From Pedobacter sp. (lineage in GTDB: Bacteria > Bacteroidota > Bacteroidia > Sphingobacteriales > Sphingobacteriaceae), in the NCBI GenBank assembly GCA_004295885.1, contig SEDG01000156.1, forward strand, positions 1-12,023: a stretch of DNA of 12,023 nucleotides, written 5' to 3'. The notes below the pieces were generated by a model, which ran no database searches, was not told the DNA's origin, and saw only the letters and a program-made list of their open reading frames with translations. Every line of letters starts with the position of its first letter. The first letter of the stretch is position 1. The translations under genes and the position numbers were made by a program. Below are positions 1 through 5,893 of this stretch, one piece after another.

Positions 1-914
1 AATAAAGATGGGTGATGAATTTCATGCCCATTAGGCTCTACCATAAAAGAATAACCCTTCCCTGGCATAACTGAAATATTTAAATCTGCCTTTTTGGCCA
101 GCTCGGGCAACCATGAGCCACCGGTCATCACTACTAAATCTGGCGTATAGGTTTGAGCTGTTGTTTTAATAGCAGTTATTTTCCCTGCACTCGTTTCAAA
201 ACCCATTACCTTACAATTGGTGACAATCTTTACTTCGTTTTTCCTCAAATGCGCAACCAATTGTTGTACTAAATCGCTTGGAGACAAATGTGCATCGCAC
301 CTGTAATGAACTGAACCTAAAATATCCAATGCTGTATCGGGTTCTAAAGCTTGAGTTTGTGATGCTGTTAAAGGTTCCACATTCAAGCCTAAACTTTGTG
401 CTTTTTTAGCCAAATGGATTTCTTCGTCGCCAGTAGCCTGACTTTTATACAACATCAAAATTCCTTTTTTCTCCAAACCAAAATCTAGTTCTGGTTCTTT
501 TGCCAATTCATCATACAGTTGTTTACTTAACAAATGTAAATCTCTTAAAGGCTCAGCAGTACTATCTACGTGATTTTGGTTGGAGTATTTCCAAAACTTC
601 AATCCCCAAGAAATTAAAGTGGGATTTAAAGATGGTTTCACATAGAAAGGACTTTTGCTATCGAACATCCATTTGATGCCTTTACTAATCATTCCTGGTG
701 CAGCCAATGGCACAAAATGACTAGGCACAATCATTCCGGCATTGCCAGATGAACAATTATTAATCAAATCGCCCTGCTCTAACAAAGTAACCTTAAAACC
801 TTCTTTTAGTAAATAATAAGCCGAGCAAAGCCCGATAATACCTGCGCCGATGATGGTGATGTTGCCTTTATTGATGGAAGATGGAAGAGGTAAAATGGAA
901 GATGGAATTGTCAT
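1..914 (-). CDS. DadA-family FAD-dependent oxidoreductase, probable D-hydroxyproline dehydrogenase (partial, C-terminus outside window)
   Basis: 304 residues are visible; the reading frame is open to the left edge, so about 100 C-terminal residues of a roughly 415-residue DadA-type protein are missing. The N-terminus has the dinucleotide-binding motif IIGAGIIGL (about residues 20-28), then EQG near 46-48 and SSGNAGMI near 55-62, a DadA-family hallmark. PGKGYSFMVEP near the visible end is the family's GKGYS segment. The family oxidises D-amino acids or cyclic imino acids. Beside a Hyp epimerase, the likely reaction is cis-4-hydroxy-D-proline to 1-pyrroline-4-hydroxy-2-carboxylate (the HypO/LhpB role), but specificity is inferred from neighbours. 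It lies 252 bp downstream of the epimerase on the same strand and no separate promoter is evident. The start at 914 is the only ATG before the GxGxxG motif; it gives an odd leader made from a simple repeat. A general D-amino-acid dehydrogenase is the main alternative. Confidence 0.85.
   Translation of the reverse strand, partial: MTIPSSILPLPSSINKGNITIIGAGIIGLCSAYYLLKEGFKVTLLEQGDLINNCSSGNAGMIVPSHFVPLAAPGMISKGIKWMFDSKSPFYVKPSLNPTLISWGLKFWKYSNQNHVDSTAEPLRDLHLLSKQLYDELAKEPELDFGLEKKGILMLYKSQATGDEEIHLAKKAQSLGLNVEPLTASQTQALEPDTALDILGSVHYRCDAHLSPSDLVQQLVAHLRKNEVKIVTNCKVMGFETSAGKITAIKTTAQTYTPDLVVMTGGSWLPELAKKADLNISVMPGKGYSFMVEPNGHEIHHPSL
874..907. repeat. 13-bp direct repeat ATGGAAGATGGAA inside the start of the oxidoreductase ORF
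   Basis: ATGGAAGATGGAA occurs at 874-886 and again at 895-907, 21 bp apart. It lies within the first 14 codons of the oxidoreductase and gives the leader residues PSSILPLPSS on the minus strand. It resembles the purine-rich simple repeat in the adjoining gap more than coding sequence. Confidence 0.7.
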
Positions 915-925
915 AATTGGGAAAT

Positions 926-1001
926 GGGGAATAGGAAATAGATTAAAAGTTCATTAGTTTATAATGGAAAATAGAAAATGGGAAATAGGAAATAGACTAA
1001 A
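926..1001. repeat. Imperfect 22-bp direct repeat, GGGAAATAGGAAATAG type
   Basis: Copies at 926-947 and 980-1001 match at 20 of 22 positions; further AATGGAAAATAG-like sequence lies between them. They fill the left half of the 252-bp gap between the epimerase and the oxidoreductase. The right half (1005-1166) holds a short palindrome, TCCCGA-AATA-TCGGGA at 1005-1020, and low-complexity sequence. I see no gene or convincing promoter in this gap. Confidence 0.7.
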
Positions 1002-1166
1002 TTTTCCCGAAATATCGGGATTTCGCTGCGCTCAACATTGCCGTTTGCTTTAGCTGAGGGAAAAAGTTCATTGGTGCATTAGTCATTCGTTCATTTATTA
1101 TCCTTCGACACGCTTGATGACATTTTGAGATTTGAGCTTTCTGCTTTAGTCTTTCAGCTTTTGGCT

Positions 1167-2165
1167 TTATATCACCTGAAACCCATGCGCATAAGGGTCA
1201 TCATCATCTATAAAAATGGTATTGTAACCTGTAACTTTTGCCCAACCTTCAATGCCTGGTACAATTGCAGGTTTGCCATTAATGGTTGTTTCTTCTTCAA
1301 TCGTTCCGATAAATTGAGAGCCAATAATACTTTCATGAATAAATTTATCGCCCTTTTTTAACTTTCCTTTTGCAAACCATTGTGCCATACGGGCAGATGT
1401 TCCTGTGCCGCAAGGTGACCGGTCTATCGCTTTATCACCGTAAAAAACAGCATTTCTAGCAGTTGCCTCTGGTGAAATAGTTGCTCCAGCCCATAAAAAA
1501 TGACTTAAGCCATTGATATTCTCATCTTCGGGATGCACAAAGGTGTATTGCTCATTCATCAATTTTCGACAAGTTCTACTCCAACTGATTAACTGGTCGG
1601 CGGTATAATTCTCTAATCCTTTAAAGTTTTCTTGAGGGTCTACAATGGCATAAAAATTACCACCGTAAGCTACATCAACGGTTAGCTTACCTAAATCCGG
1701 ACAATCAACCTCTAAACCTTCAGCAGCTAAAAAAGATTTAATGTTAATCAGTTTTACCGATTTAACTTTGCCATCAATCTGTACATATTCTACCAATACC
1801 AACCCAGCTGGGGTTTCTAAACGCAACTTGCCTGGCACTTTCGGAATCACTAAACCTTCCTCAATGGCAATGGTTACCGTGCCAATTGTACCGTGACCGC
1901 ACATAGGCAAACAGCCACTGGTTTCGATGTATAAAACACCAATATCATTTGTTGGGTCTATTGGCGGATATAAAATACTGCCACTCATCATGTCATGGCC
2001 ACGAGGCTCAAACATCAAACCCTTACGAATCCAATCATATTCCTTCAGGAAATGCAAACGGCGTTCCATCATTGAATTTCCAATTAGAATTGGTCCGCCA
2101 CCTGCCACCACCCTAACCGGATTACCGCAAGTATGTGCATCAATGCAACTAAACGTTTTTTTCAT
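1167..2165 (-). CDS. 4-hydroxyproline 2-epimerase (proline racemase family)
   Basis: This 332-residue cytoplasmic enzyme of the proline racemase superfamily starts MKKTFSCIDAHTCGNPVRVV. It probably interconverts trans-4-hydroxy-L-proline and cis-4-hydroxy-D-proline, the first step of Hyp breakdown. Both cysteines of the two-base, cofactor-free mechanism are present: Cys89 in PMCGHGTIG and Cys252 in DRSPCGTGTSA. The second Cys argues against the related trans-3-hydroxy-L-proline dehydratases, which have Thr there. The length is normal for the family. The start codon lies inside the end of the aldehyde dehydrogenase gene (17-bp overlap), which points to co-transcription and coupled translation. 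Proline racemase is an alternative in principle, but the surrounding deaminase, semialdehyde dehydrogenase and D-imino-acid oxidoreductase form the Hyp pathway. Equivalent names elsewhere are HypE and LhpA. Confidence 0.93.
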   Translation of the reverse strand: MKKTFSCIDAHTCGNPVRVVAGGGPILIGNSMMERRLHFLKEYDWIRKGLMFEPRGHDMMSGSILYPPIDPTNDIGVLYIETSGCLPMCGHGTIGTVTIAIEEGLVIPKVPGKLRLETPAGLVLVEYVQIDGKVKSVKLINIKSFLAAEGLEVDCPDLGKLTVDVAYGGNFYAIVDPQENFKGLENYTADQLISWSRTCRKLMNEQYTFVHPEDENINGLSHFLWAGATISPEATARNAVFYGDKAIDRSPCGTGTSARMAQWFAKGKLKKGDKFIHESIIGSQFIGTIEEETTINGKPAIVPGIEGWAKVTGYNTIFIDDDDPYAHGFQVI

Positions 2166-3645
2166 CGATAGGTGATTTAGTTAATTCGTTATTTACGGTC
2201 CGCCAAATACCTAAAGGATTTGCATTCTTTAGCTCGTTTGGAAAAAACTCATCATCCCAATTTTGATAAGACATCGGTCTGGCGAAACGTTTAATCCCAT
2301 CTGCTCCTACGGAGGTAAATCTACCATCAGTACTGGCAGGATACGGACCACCGTGATGCATCGCCAAAACAACTTCCACACCTGTGGGAACGTTATTTAA
2401 AATAAAACGACCGCAAATTTCTTGTACTTCATCCAACAGTTGTTGATGATTTTTAATGTCGTTTGTAGTTGCCATTAAGGTGGCCGTTAACTGTCCTTCC
2501 ATCGCTTTTGCAACAGCCAACATTTCTTTTTCATCAGCACATTGAATGATGAGTGAATATGGTCCAAAAACTTCTTGATGCAAAACTGGATTAGCTAAAA
2601 ATGTTTTTCCCGAAGTTGTTGCAACGCTGATGAGTACATTGTCCAAAGCTTGCGTATCGTTGGTTTGCCCAATTAGTTGAACTCCTTTTTGGGCCAATGC
2701 TTTCTCTAGTTTTTCGCTGAAATTAGCCGAGATTCCTTGATGCAACATCTTAGCAGGAGCTATAGCTTCTATTTCTCCTTTTAAATCAACGATAAATTTA
2801 TCTAAAGTTTTATCATCTATAGCTACCATTAAACCTGGATTGGTACAGAACTGACCCATCCCTAAGGTAATGGAACCTGCCATCTGTTTAGCTAAGGTTT
2901 CAGTCTCTGTAGCTAGCTTTTCTGGCAATAAAAAAACAGGATTTACACTTCCCATCTCTGCAAAAACAGGGATTGGCGTTTTACGCTGATTAGCTAAATC
3001 GAATAAGGCTTTTCCACCACTAAAAGAACCCGTAAAACCAACCGCTTTCACCGATTCGTGTTTCACTAAATAAACACCGCTTTCAAAACCAGCACCATAA
3101 ATATGTGTAAAAATACCATCAGGCATATTGGTTTTTTTGGCTGCTTTTAAAATCGCATCAGCCATTAAAGTAGATGTTTTTGGATGTGCCGGATGTGCCT
3201 TCACAATAACCGGACAACCTGCTGCAAAAGCACAAGCCGTATCGCCACCTGCAGTTGAATATGCAAAAGGAAAGTTACTTGCCCCAAAAACCACAACCGG
3301 CCCAAGCGGAATTAGCATTTTACGTAAATCTGGTTTTGGCGGAGTGCGTTCTAACATTGCGGTATCAATGCTTGCTTCTAACCAATTTCCTAATTCGGCA
3401 GCATCCGCATAGCTGTTCAATTGAAAAATTGTTCTGGCTCTTTCTCCTTGCAAACGTGCTTGTGGCAAATTAGTTTCTGCCATCGCTGTATCTATTAACT
3501 CCTCTCCTAATTCAGCAATTTCTGAAGCGATTGCCCGCATAAAATCGGCACGCTGTTTAAGGGTATAGGTTTTATATTGATGATATGCTTTTACAGCTTT
3601 TGCTAATGCGATATCTATTTCTGCCGTGCTTGTGTCTTTGTACAT
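2149..3645 (-). CDS. 2-oxoglutarate-semialdehyde dehydrogenase (aldehyde dehydrogenase family)
   Basis: This 498-residue aldehyde dehydrogenase probably oxidises 2-oxoglutarate semialdehyde to 2-oxoglutarate, the last step of Hyp breakdown feeding the TCA cycle. The oxyanion-hole Asn124 is in GASNFPFA, the cofactor-contacting Lys149 in VKAHPAHP, the general base Glu230 in FAEMGS and the nucleophile Cys267 in GMGQFCTNPG. GGDTACAFAAGCPVIVKAHP is typical of the semialdehyde dehydrogenase group rather than generic ALDHs. The ATG at 3645 is the only start: an in-frame stop lies at 3670-3672 and a palindromic repeat begins at 3661. The protein begins at the TSTAEIDIALAKA segment, which in longer homologues follows about 25 residues, so the N-terminus is short. 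It lies 119 bp downstream of the DapA-family gene and overlaps the epimerase by 17 bp. Other aldehyde substrates are possible; the context supports this one. Confidence 0.9.
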   Translation of the reverse strand: MYKDTSTAEIDIALAKAVKAYHQYKTYTLKQRADFMRAIASEIAELGEELIDTAMAETNLPQARLQGERARTIFQLNSYADAAELGNWLEASIDTAMLERTPPKPDLRKMLIPLGPVVVFGASNFPFAYSTAGGDTACAFAAGCPVIVKAHPAHPKTSTLMADAILKAAKKTNMPDGIFTHIYGAGFESGVYLVKHESVKAVGFTGSFSGGKALFDLANQRKTPIPVFAEMGSVNPVFLLPEKLATETETLAKQMAGSITLGMGQFCTNPGLMVAIDDKTLDKFIVDLKGEIEAIAPAKMLHQGISANFSEKLEKALAQKGVQLIGQTNDTQALDNVLISVATTSGKTFLANPVLHQEVFGPYSLIIQCADEKEMLAVAKAMEGQLTATLMATTNDIKNHQQLLDEVQEICGRFILNNVPTGVEVVLAMHHGGPYPASTDGRFTSVGADGIKRFARPMSYQNWDDEFFPNELKNANPLGIWRTVNNELTKSPIDEKNV

Positions 3646-3660
3646 ATGGTTTTTATTTTT

Positions 3661-3727
3661 TCCCGCAGATTACGCAAAGGACGCAGATTTATAATTCATC
3701 AGCGTCAATCCTTTTCAATCTGCGGGA
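3661..3727. repeat. Palindromic intergenic element with TCCCGCAGATT / AATCTGCGGGA arms
   Basis: The outer arms at 3661-3671 and 3717-3727 are perfect 11-bp inverted repeats. Inside, ACGCAAAGGACGCAGATT and CAGCGTCAATCCTTTT pair imperfectly. It sits between the deaminase and the aldehyde dehydrogenase, 15 bp before the latter's start, so the transcript would fold here. It resembles REP-like CGCAGATTACGC elements seen in many Bacteroidota intergenic regions. It could tune expression of the downstream genes or simply be a scattered repeat. Confidence 0.75.
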
Positions 3728-3764
3728 CTACTATTTTAATCGTACTTTAATTAGCGAGCAATAC

Positions 3765-4682
3765 TTACAAATTTAAATAATCTGGCAATTGCGGACGAGT
3801 AGCTAAAGCATCATTTATAATTTTTAAAACTCTTTCTCTTTCTGCGCCTTTGATGACCAGTCTTGGTGCTCTTACATATTCAGAACTTAATCCGACTGCA
3901 GTTGCTGCCAATTTAATATATTGTACTAATTTAGGATGAATATCTAATTCCAACAATGGCATAAACCATCTATAAATTAAAACCGCTTCATCATATCTTT
4001 TTGCTTTCACTAATCTGTAAATCGCTACAGTTTCTGCAGGAAATGCATCTACTAATCCAGCTACCAAACCATTAGCGCCCATCATTAAACACTCTAGTGA
4101 AATGGTATCAACACCTCCTAGAATTTTAAATCTATCGCCAAATTTGTTAATCATATTGGTCACATTAGCCAAATCTCTTGTGCTTTCTTTTACTGCCTGA
4201 ATATTTGCATAAGGCAATAATTGTTCAAACATTGGGATGCTTACTTTAATGCCATAATCTACCGGATTGTTGTAAATTAAGATGGGTAATTTGGTAGCAC
4301 TTGCCACTGCTTGAAAATAAGTTACCACCTCTTCGTCATCGGCTTTATATTTTAATGGTGGCAACAACATCAAACCATCCGCACCTAATTGCTCAGCTTC
4401 TTGAGCCATGGCAATCGCTACTTTTGTACTTTGTTCTGCCACATTGATGATAACAGGTATTTTCCCATTCACCGATTTTACACAGTAGCTTAAAAATTCT
4501 GCTTTTTCCTGCGACGTTAAAGTACTCGCCTCACCTAAAGAACCACCAATGATAATGCCGTCAACGCCAGCTGCGATTTGCGCATCTAAGTTTTTTTGAA
4601 ATAGTGGATAATCTATCTCATCATTTGCAGTAAAAGGTGTTAAGAGTGCTGGATATATTCCTTGCCAAGCTACGTGTTTCAT
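3765..4682 (-). CDS. DapA/NAL-family aldolase, probable 1-pyrroline-4-hydroxy-2-carboxylate deaminase
   Basis: This 305-residue TIM-barrel enzyme belongs to the dihydrodipicolinate synthase/N-acetylneuraminate lyase family. The Schiff-base Lys165 is in QAVKESTRD and the catalytic Tyr137 in LIYNNP. The carboxylate-binding loop is GGSLGEASTL (46-55), where classical DapA has GTTGE. The family includes 1-pyrroline-4-hydroxy-2-carboxylate deaminase (HypD/LhpC), which makes 2-oxoglutarate semialdehyde and ammonia. That fits exactly between the oxidoreductase and the aldehyde dehydrogenase encoded beside it. It is the first structural gene of the minus-strand cluster. A TACTTTTG box 18 bp upstream could be the operon promoter. 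True lysine-pathway DapA is unlikely because of the changed loop and catabolic context; 2-keto-3-deoxy sugar acid aldolase is a weaker alternative. Confidence 0.88.
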   Translation of the reverse strand: MKHVAWQGIYPALLTPFTANDEIDYPLFQKNLDAQIAAGVDGIIIGGSLGEASTLTSQEKAEFLSYCVKSVNGKIPVIINVAEQSTKVAIAMAQEAEQLGADGLMLLPPLKYKADDEEVVTYFQAVASATKLPILIYNNPVDYGIKVSIPMFEQLLPYANIQAVKESTRDLANVTNMINKFGDRFKILGGVDTISLECLMMGANGLVAGLVDAFPAETVAIYRLVKAKRYDEAVLIYRWFMPLLELDIHPKLVQYIKLAATAVGLSSEYVRAPRLVIKGAERERVLKIINDALATRPQLPDYLNL

Positions 4683-4699
4683 ATCAAAATAATTTTAAT

Positions 4700-4707
4700 C
4701 AAAAGTA
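4700..4707 (-). promoter_or_regulatory. Candidate -7 box TACTTTTG for the Hyp operon
   Basis: Read on the minus strand, 4707-4700 is TACTTTTG, an exact match to the Bacteroidota -7 consensus TAnnTTTG, 18 bp before the deaminase start. No good TTG -33 element lies at the expected 19-21 bp spacing, and the implied leader is very short. The call rests on one box. Confidence 0.35.
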
Positions 4708-4946
4708 ATGGCTCAACAAACAATATCTTTCGCAGGATTTAATGAAAAGTAAACGGATATTAACCTTAAGTGAGAAGAGGTTGATAGCTAATTGTTCATA
4801 GTTGATGGACTGGGAGCTTTACCGAAATAATTTGGTCAATAGCTGCATGGCTTGACGCCTATATATCCAGACCATTATCTATTATCTATTGACCATTAAC
4901 CAGTAGTTAACCTATCATTACTTATGCACCCATACCATGGTCTATC

Positions 4947-4967
4947 AACCATTAACCATTAACCATT
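4947..4967. repeat. Three tandem AACCATT heptamers
   Basis: Exact copies lie at 4947-4953, 4954-4960 and 4961-4967, just past the AraC stop codon (4970-4972). Similar GACCATTAACC sequence appears near 4890-4900. This is simple intergenic repeat sequence with no assigned role. Confidence 0.7.
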
Positions 4968-4969
4968 CC

Positions 4970-5575
4970 CTACCCAACATTACTAAAATAATGCTCCAGA
5001 TAAGCTTTCGGCGACTCTCCTTTTACTGCCTTGAAAACACGGTTGAAATTCGTAACGCTATTAAAACCGCAAGTATAAGCCGCAGTTGCGATGTTTTCAT
5101 ATCGCCCACTGGTTAACTTTTTACAAGCTTCATTAATCCGCATCTCATTTAAAAACGATACAAAGGTTTGTCGCGTATGTTTTTTAAAATAACGGCAAAA
5201 AGCTTGAGGTGTCATATGGGCCTGTTCAGCAACTTCTTCGAGTGTAATGAGCCTTTCATAGTGTTGCATGATATAGTTAAATATATGTGCTATCCTTATT
5301 CCTTCATTGTCAGAAAACTGCGATGAACGTACAGCAGCTAATGGTTCCGCTTTATTGGAAGTTAAATACAATGAGTTGAGTAGTTGTAAAAAACCAATCA
5401 TTAGCTCTTGATTTTTCGCTTGTTGAACCGCTAACATTTGCGCAATAATCAGTTCGTTGTGTTTTGATGGAACCTTAAATCCAGCATGATGCTGATGTAA
5501 AAACGATTTTAATAATTGCATTTCAGGCAAATCCAACAAAGGTGCTAGCTTACCATTTGGGTCGAAAAATATCAT
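4970..5575 (-). CDS. AraC-family transcriptional regulator, N-terminally truncated
   Basis: 201 residues from the only canonical start. The C-terminal half is a normal AraC DNA-binding domain: the first helix-turn-helix around residues 109-133 (ITLEEVAEQAHMTPQAFCRY) and the second around 160-185 (NIATAAYTCGFNSVTNF), then FKAVKGESPKAYL. Residues 1-60 match the linker after the cupin-type sensory domain of Bacteroidota AraC proteins (FFDPN...LPEMQLLKSFL). Such proteins are usually about 280-300 residues. The frame stays open 66 bp above the ATG and encodes LFLFKSNPEFF and SGLQIQALM, which look like the last strands of the missing cupin, then hits TAG at 5642-5644 where a repeat array begins. 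It may be a pseudogene or an internally initiated ligand-independent regulator. Its position suggests it controlled the Hyp genes, the divergent arabinofuranosidases, or both. Confidence 0.8.
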   Translation of the reverse strand: MIFFDPNGKLAPLLDLPEMQLLKSFLHQHHAGFKVPSKHNELIIAQMLAVQQAKNQELMIGFLQLLNSLYLTSNKAEPLAAVRSSQFSDNEGIRIAHIFNYIMQHYERLITLEEVAEQAHMTPQAFCRYFKKHTRQTFVSFLNEMRINEACKKLTSGRYENIATAAYTCGFNSVTNFNRVFKAVKGESPKAYLEHYFSNVG

Positions 5576-5641
5576 TAAAGCCTGTATTTGCAGTCCGCTA
5601 TTTTCTACAAAAAACTCGGGATTACTTTTAAATAAAAACAG
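5576..5641 (-). pseudogene. Remnant of the AraC cupin domain upstream of the usable start
   Basis: These 22 codons are in frame with the AraC gene and encode FKSNPEFFVENSG and LQIQALMIFF-type beta strands typical of the end of an AraC sensory barrel. No ATG, GTG or TTG is available in the stretch, and TAG closes it at 5642-5644. It is best read as coding sequence left behind after the 5' part of the gene was lost. Confidence 0.5.
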
Positions 5642-5803
5642 CTAAGAAAATCTAAGGTGCGCTTTAGTTTCTGACATGGTTCAAAAACCCATCAACACTA
5701 AGATGCCCTAAGATTTCTTAGATGGTTAAAAACATTGCTCTCTCAGTCTTTTCGGTTAAAGACCCTCAACCTATGGTGTCTTTCGGTTTCTTGGTTAAAA
5801 ACC
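5639..5803. repeat. Array of four degenerate units ending GGTT(A/C)AAA(A/G)AC
   Basis: GGTTCAAAAAC at 5678-5688, GGTTAAAAAC at 5724-5733, GGTTAAAGAC at 5754-5763 and GGTTAAAAAC at 5793-5802 each close a unit of about 30-49 bp. The body of each unit contains CTTAG/CTAAG or CTTTCGG-like sequence, for example CTAAGATTTCTTAGATGG before the second. It occupies most of the 318-bp gap between the AraC gene and the first arabinofuranosidase and begins exactly where the AraC reading frame breaks. The remainder (5804-5893) holds the candidate promoter for the glycosidases. Confidence 0.6.
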
Positions 5804-5841
5804 AAATGTTAAAATCCGTAAAGTTTAAGCCAAAAACCTTA

Positions 5842-5872
5842 TTGCACATCCCTCCTAAATCCGTTAGCTTTA
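5842..5872 (+). promoter_or_regulatory. Candidate promoter of the arabinofuranosidase pair
   Basis: TTG at 5842-5844 and TAGCTTTA at 5865-5872 are 20 bp apart. This fits the Bacteroidota pattern TTG-N19-21-TAnnTTTG with one mismatch in the last base. The box lies 21 bp before the ATG at 5894, giving a short leader. Confidence 0.45.
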
Positions 5873-5893
5873 TTTAGTCAAATCTCCTTTTTT

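Larger units (their letters stand above)
4683..4969. other. 287-bp intergenic region between AraC gene and deaminase
   Basis: No ORF of note lies here. It holds the candidate promoter box at 4700-4707 and, toward the AraC stop, low-complexity CCATTA/TCTATT sequence ending in three exact AACCATT heptamers at 4947-4967. I see no convincing inverted repeat that would mark an operator for an AraC-type regulator. Confidence 0.6.

Noticed and set aside
1005..1020. TCCCGA-AATA-TCGGGA hairpin as terminator after the epimerase
   Set aside because: The stem is only 6 bp with no T-run on the minus-strand side, and the sequence belongs to a common intergenic repeat. It could attenuate but is too weak to call.
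1125..1361. Plus-strand ORF of 78 codons over the end of the epimerase
   Set aside because: It lies antisense to a well-supported gene, has no recognisable motif, and its composition looks like reverse-complement coding sequence. The same applies to the plus-strand ORFs at 1927-2175, 3128-3412, 3255-3473 and 11443-11649.
3765..4682. Biosynthetic dihydrodipicolinate synthase (dapA)
   Set aside because: The GTTGE loop of true DapA is replaced by GGSLGE and the gene sits among Hyp catabolic genes, so the deaminase role fits better.
4947..4967. AACCATT heptamers as replication iterons or AraC operator half-sites
   Set aside because: There are only three copies, directly abutting, in low-complexity sequence with no replication gene; operator half-sites would be longer and spaced by about a helical turn.
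5642..5677. ATG at 5675-5677 in frame with the AraC gene, giving MSETKAHLRFS
   Set aside because: It is followed by TAG after 11 codons, lies within a repeat unit, and does not resemble the expected cupin sequence; it is not a usable start.
5639..5803. Possible CRISPR array
   Set aside because: The units are degenerate, unevenly spaced (30-46 bp), lack distinct unique spacers, and no cas gene is near.
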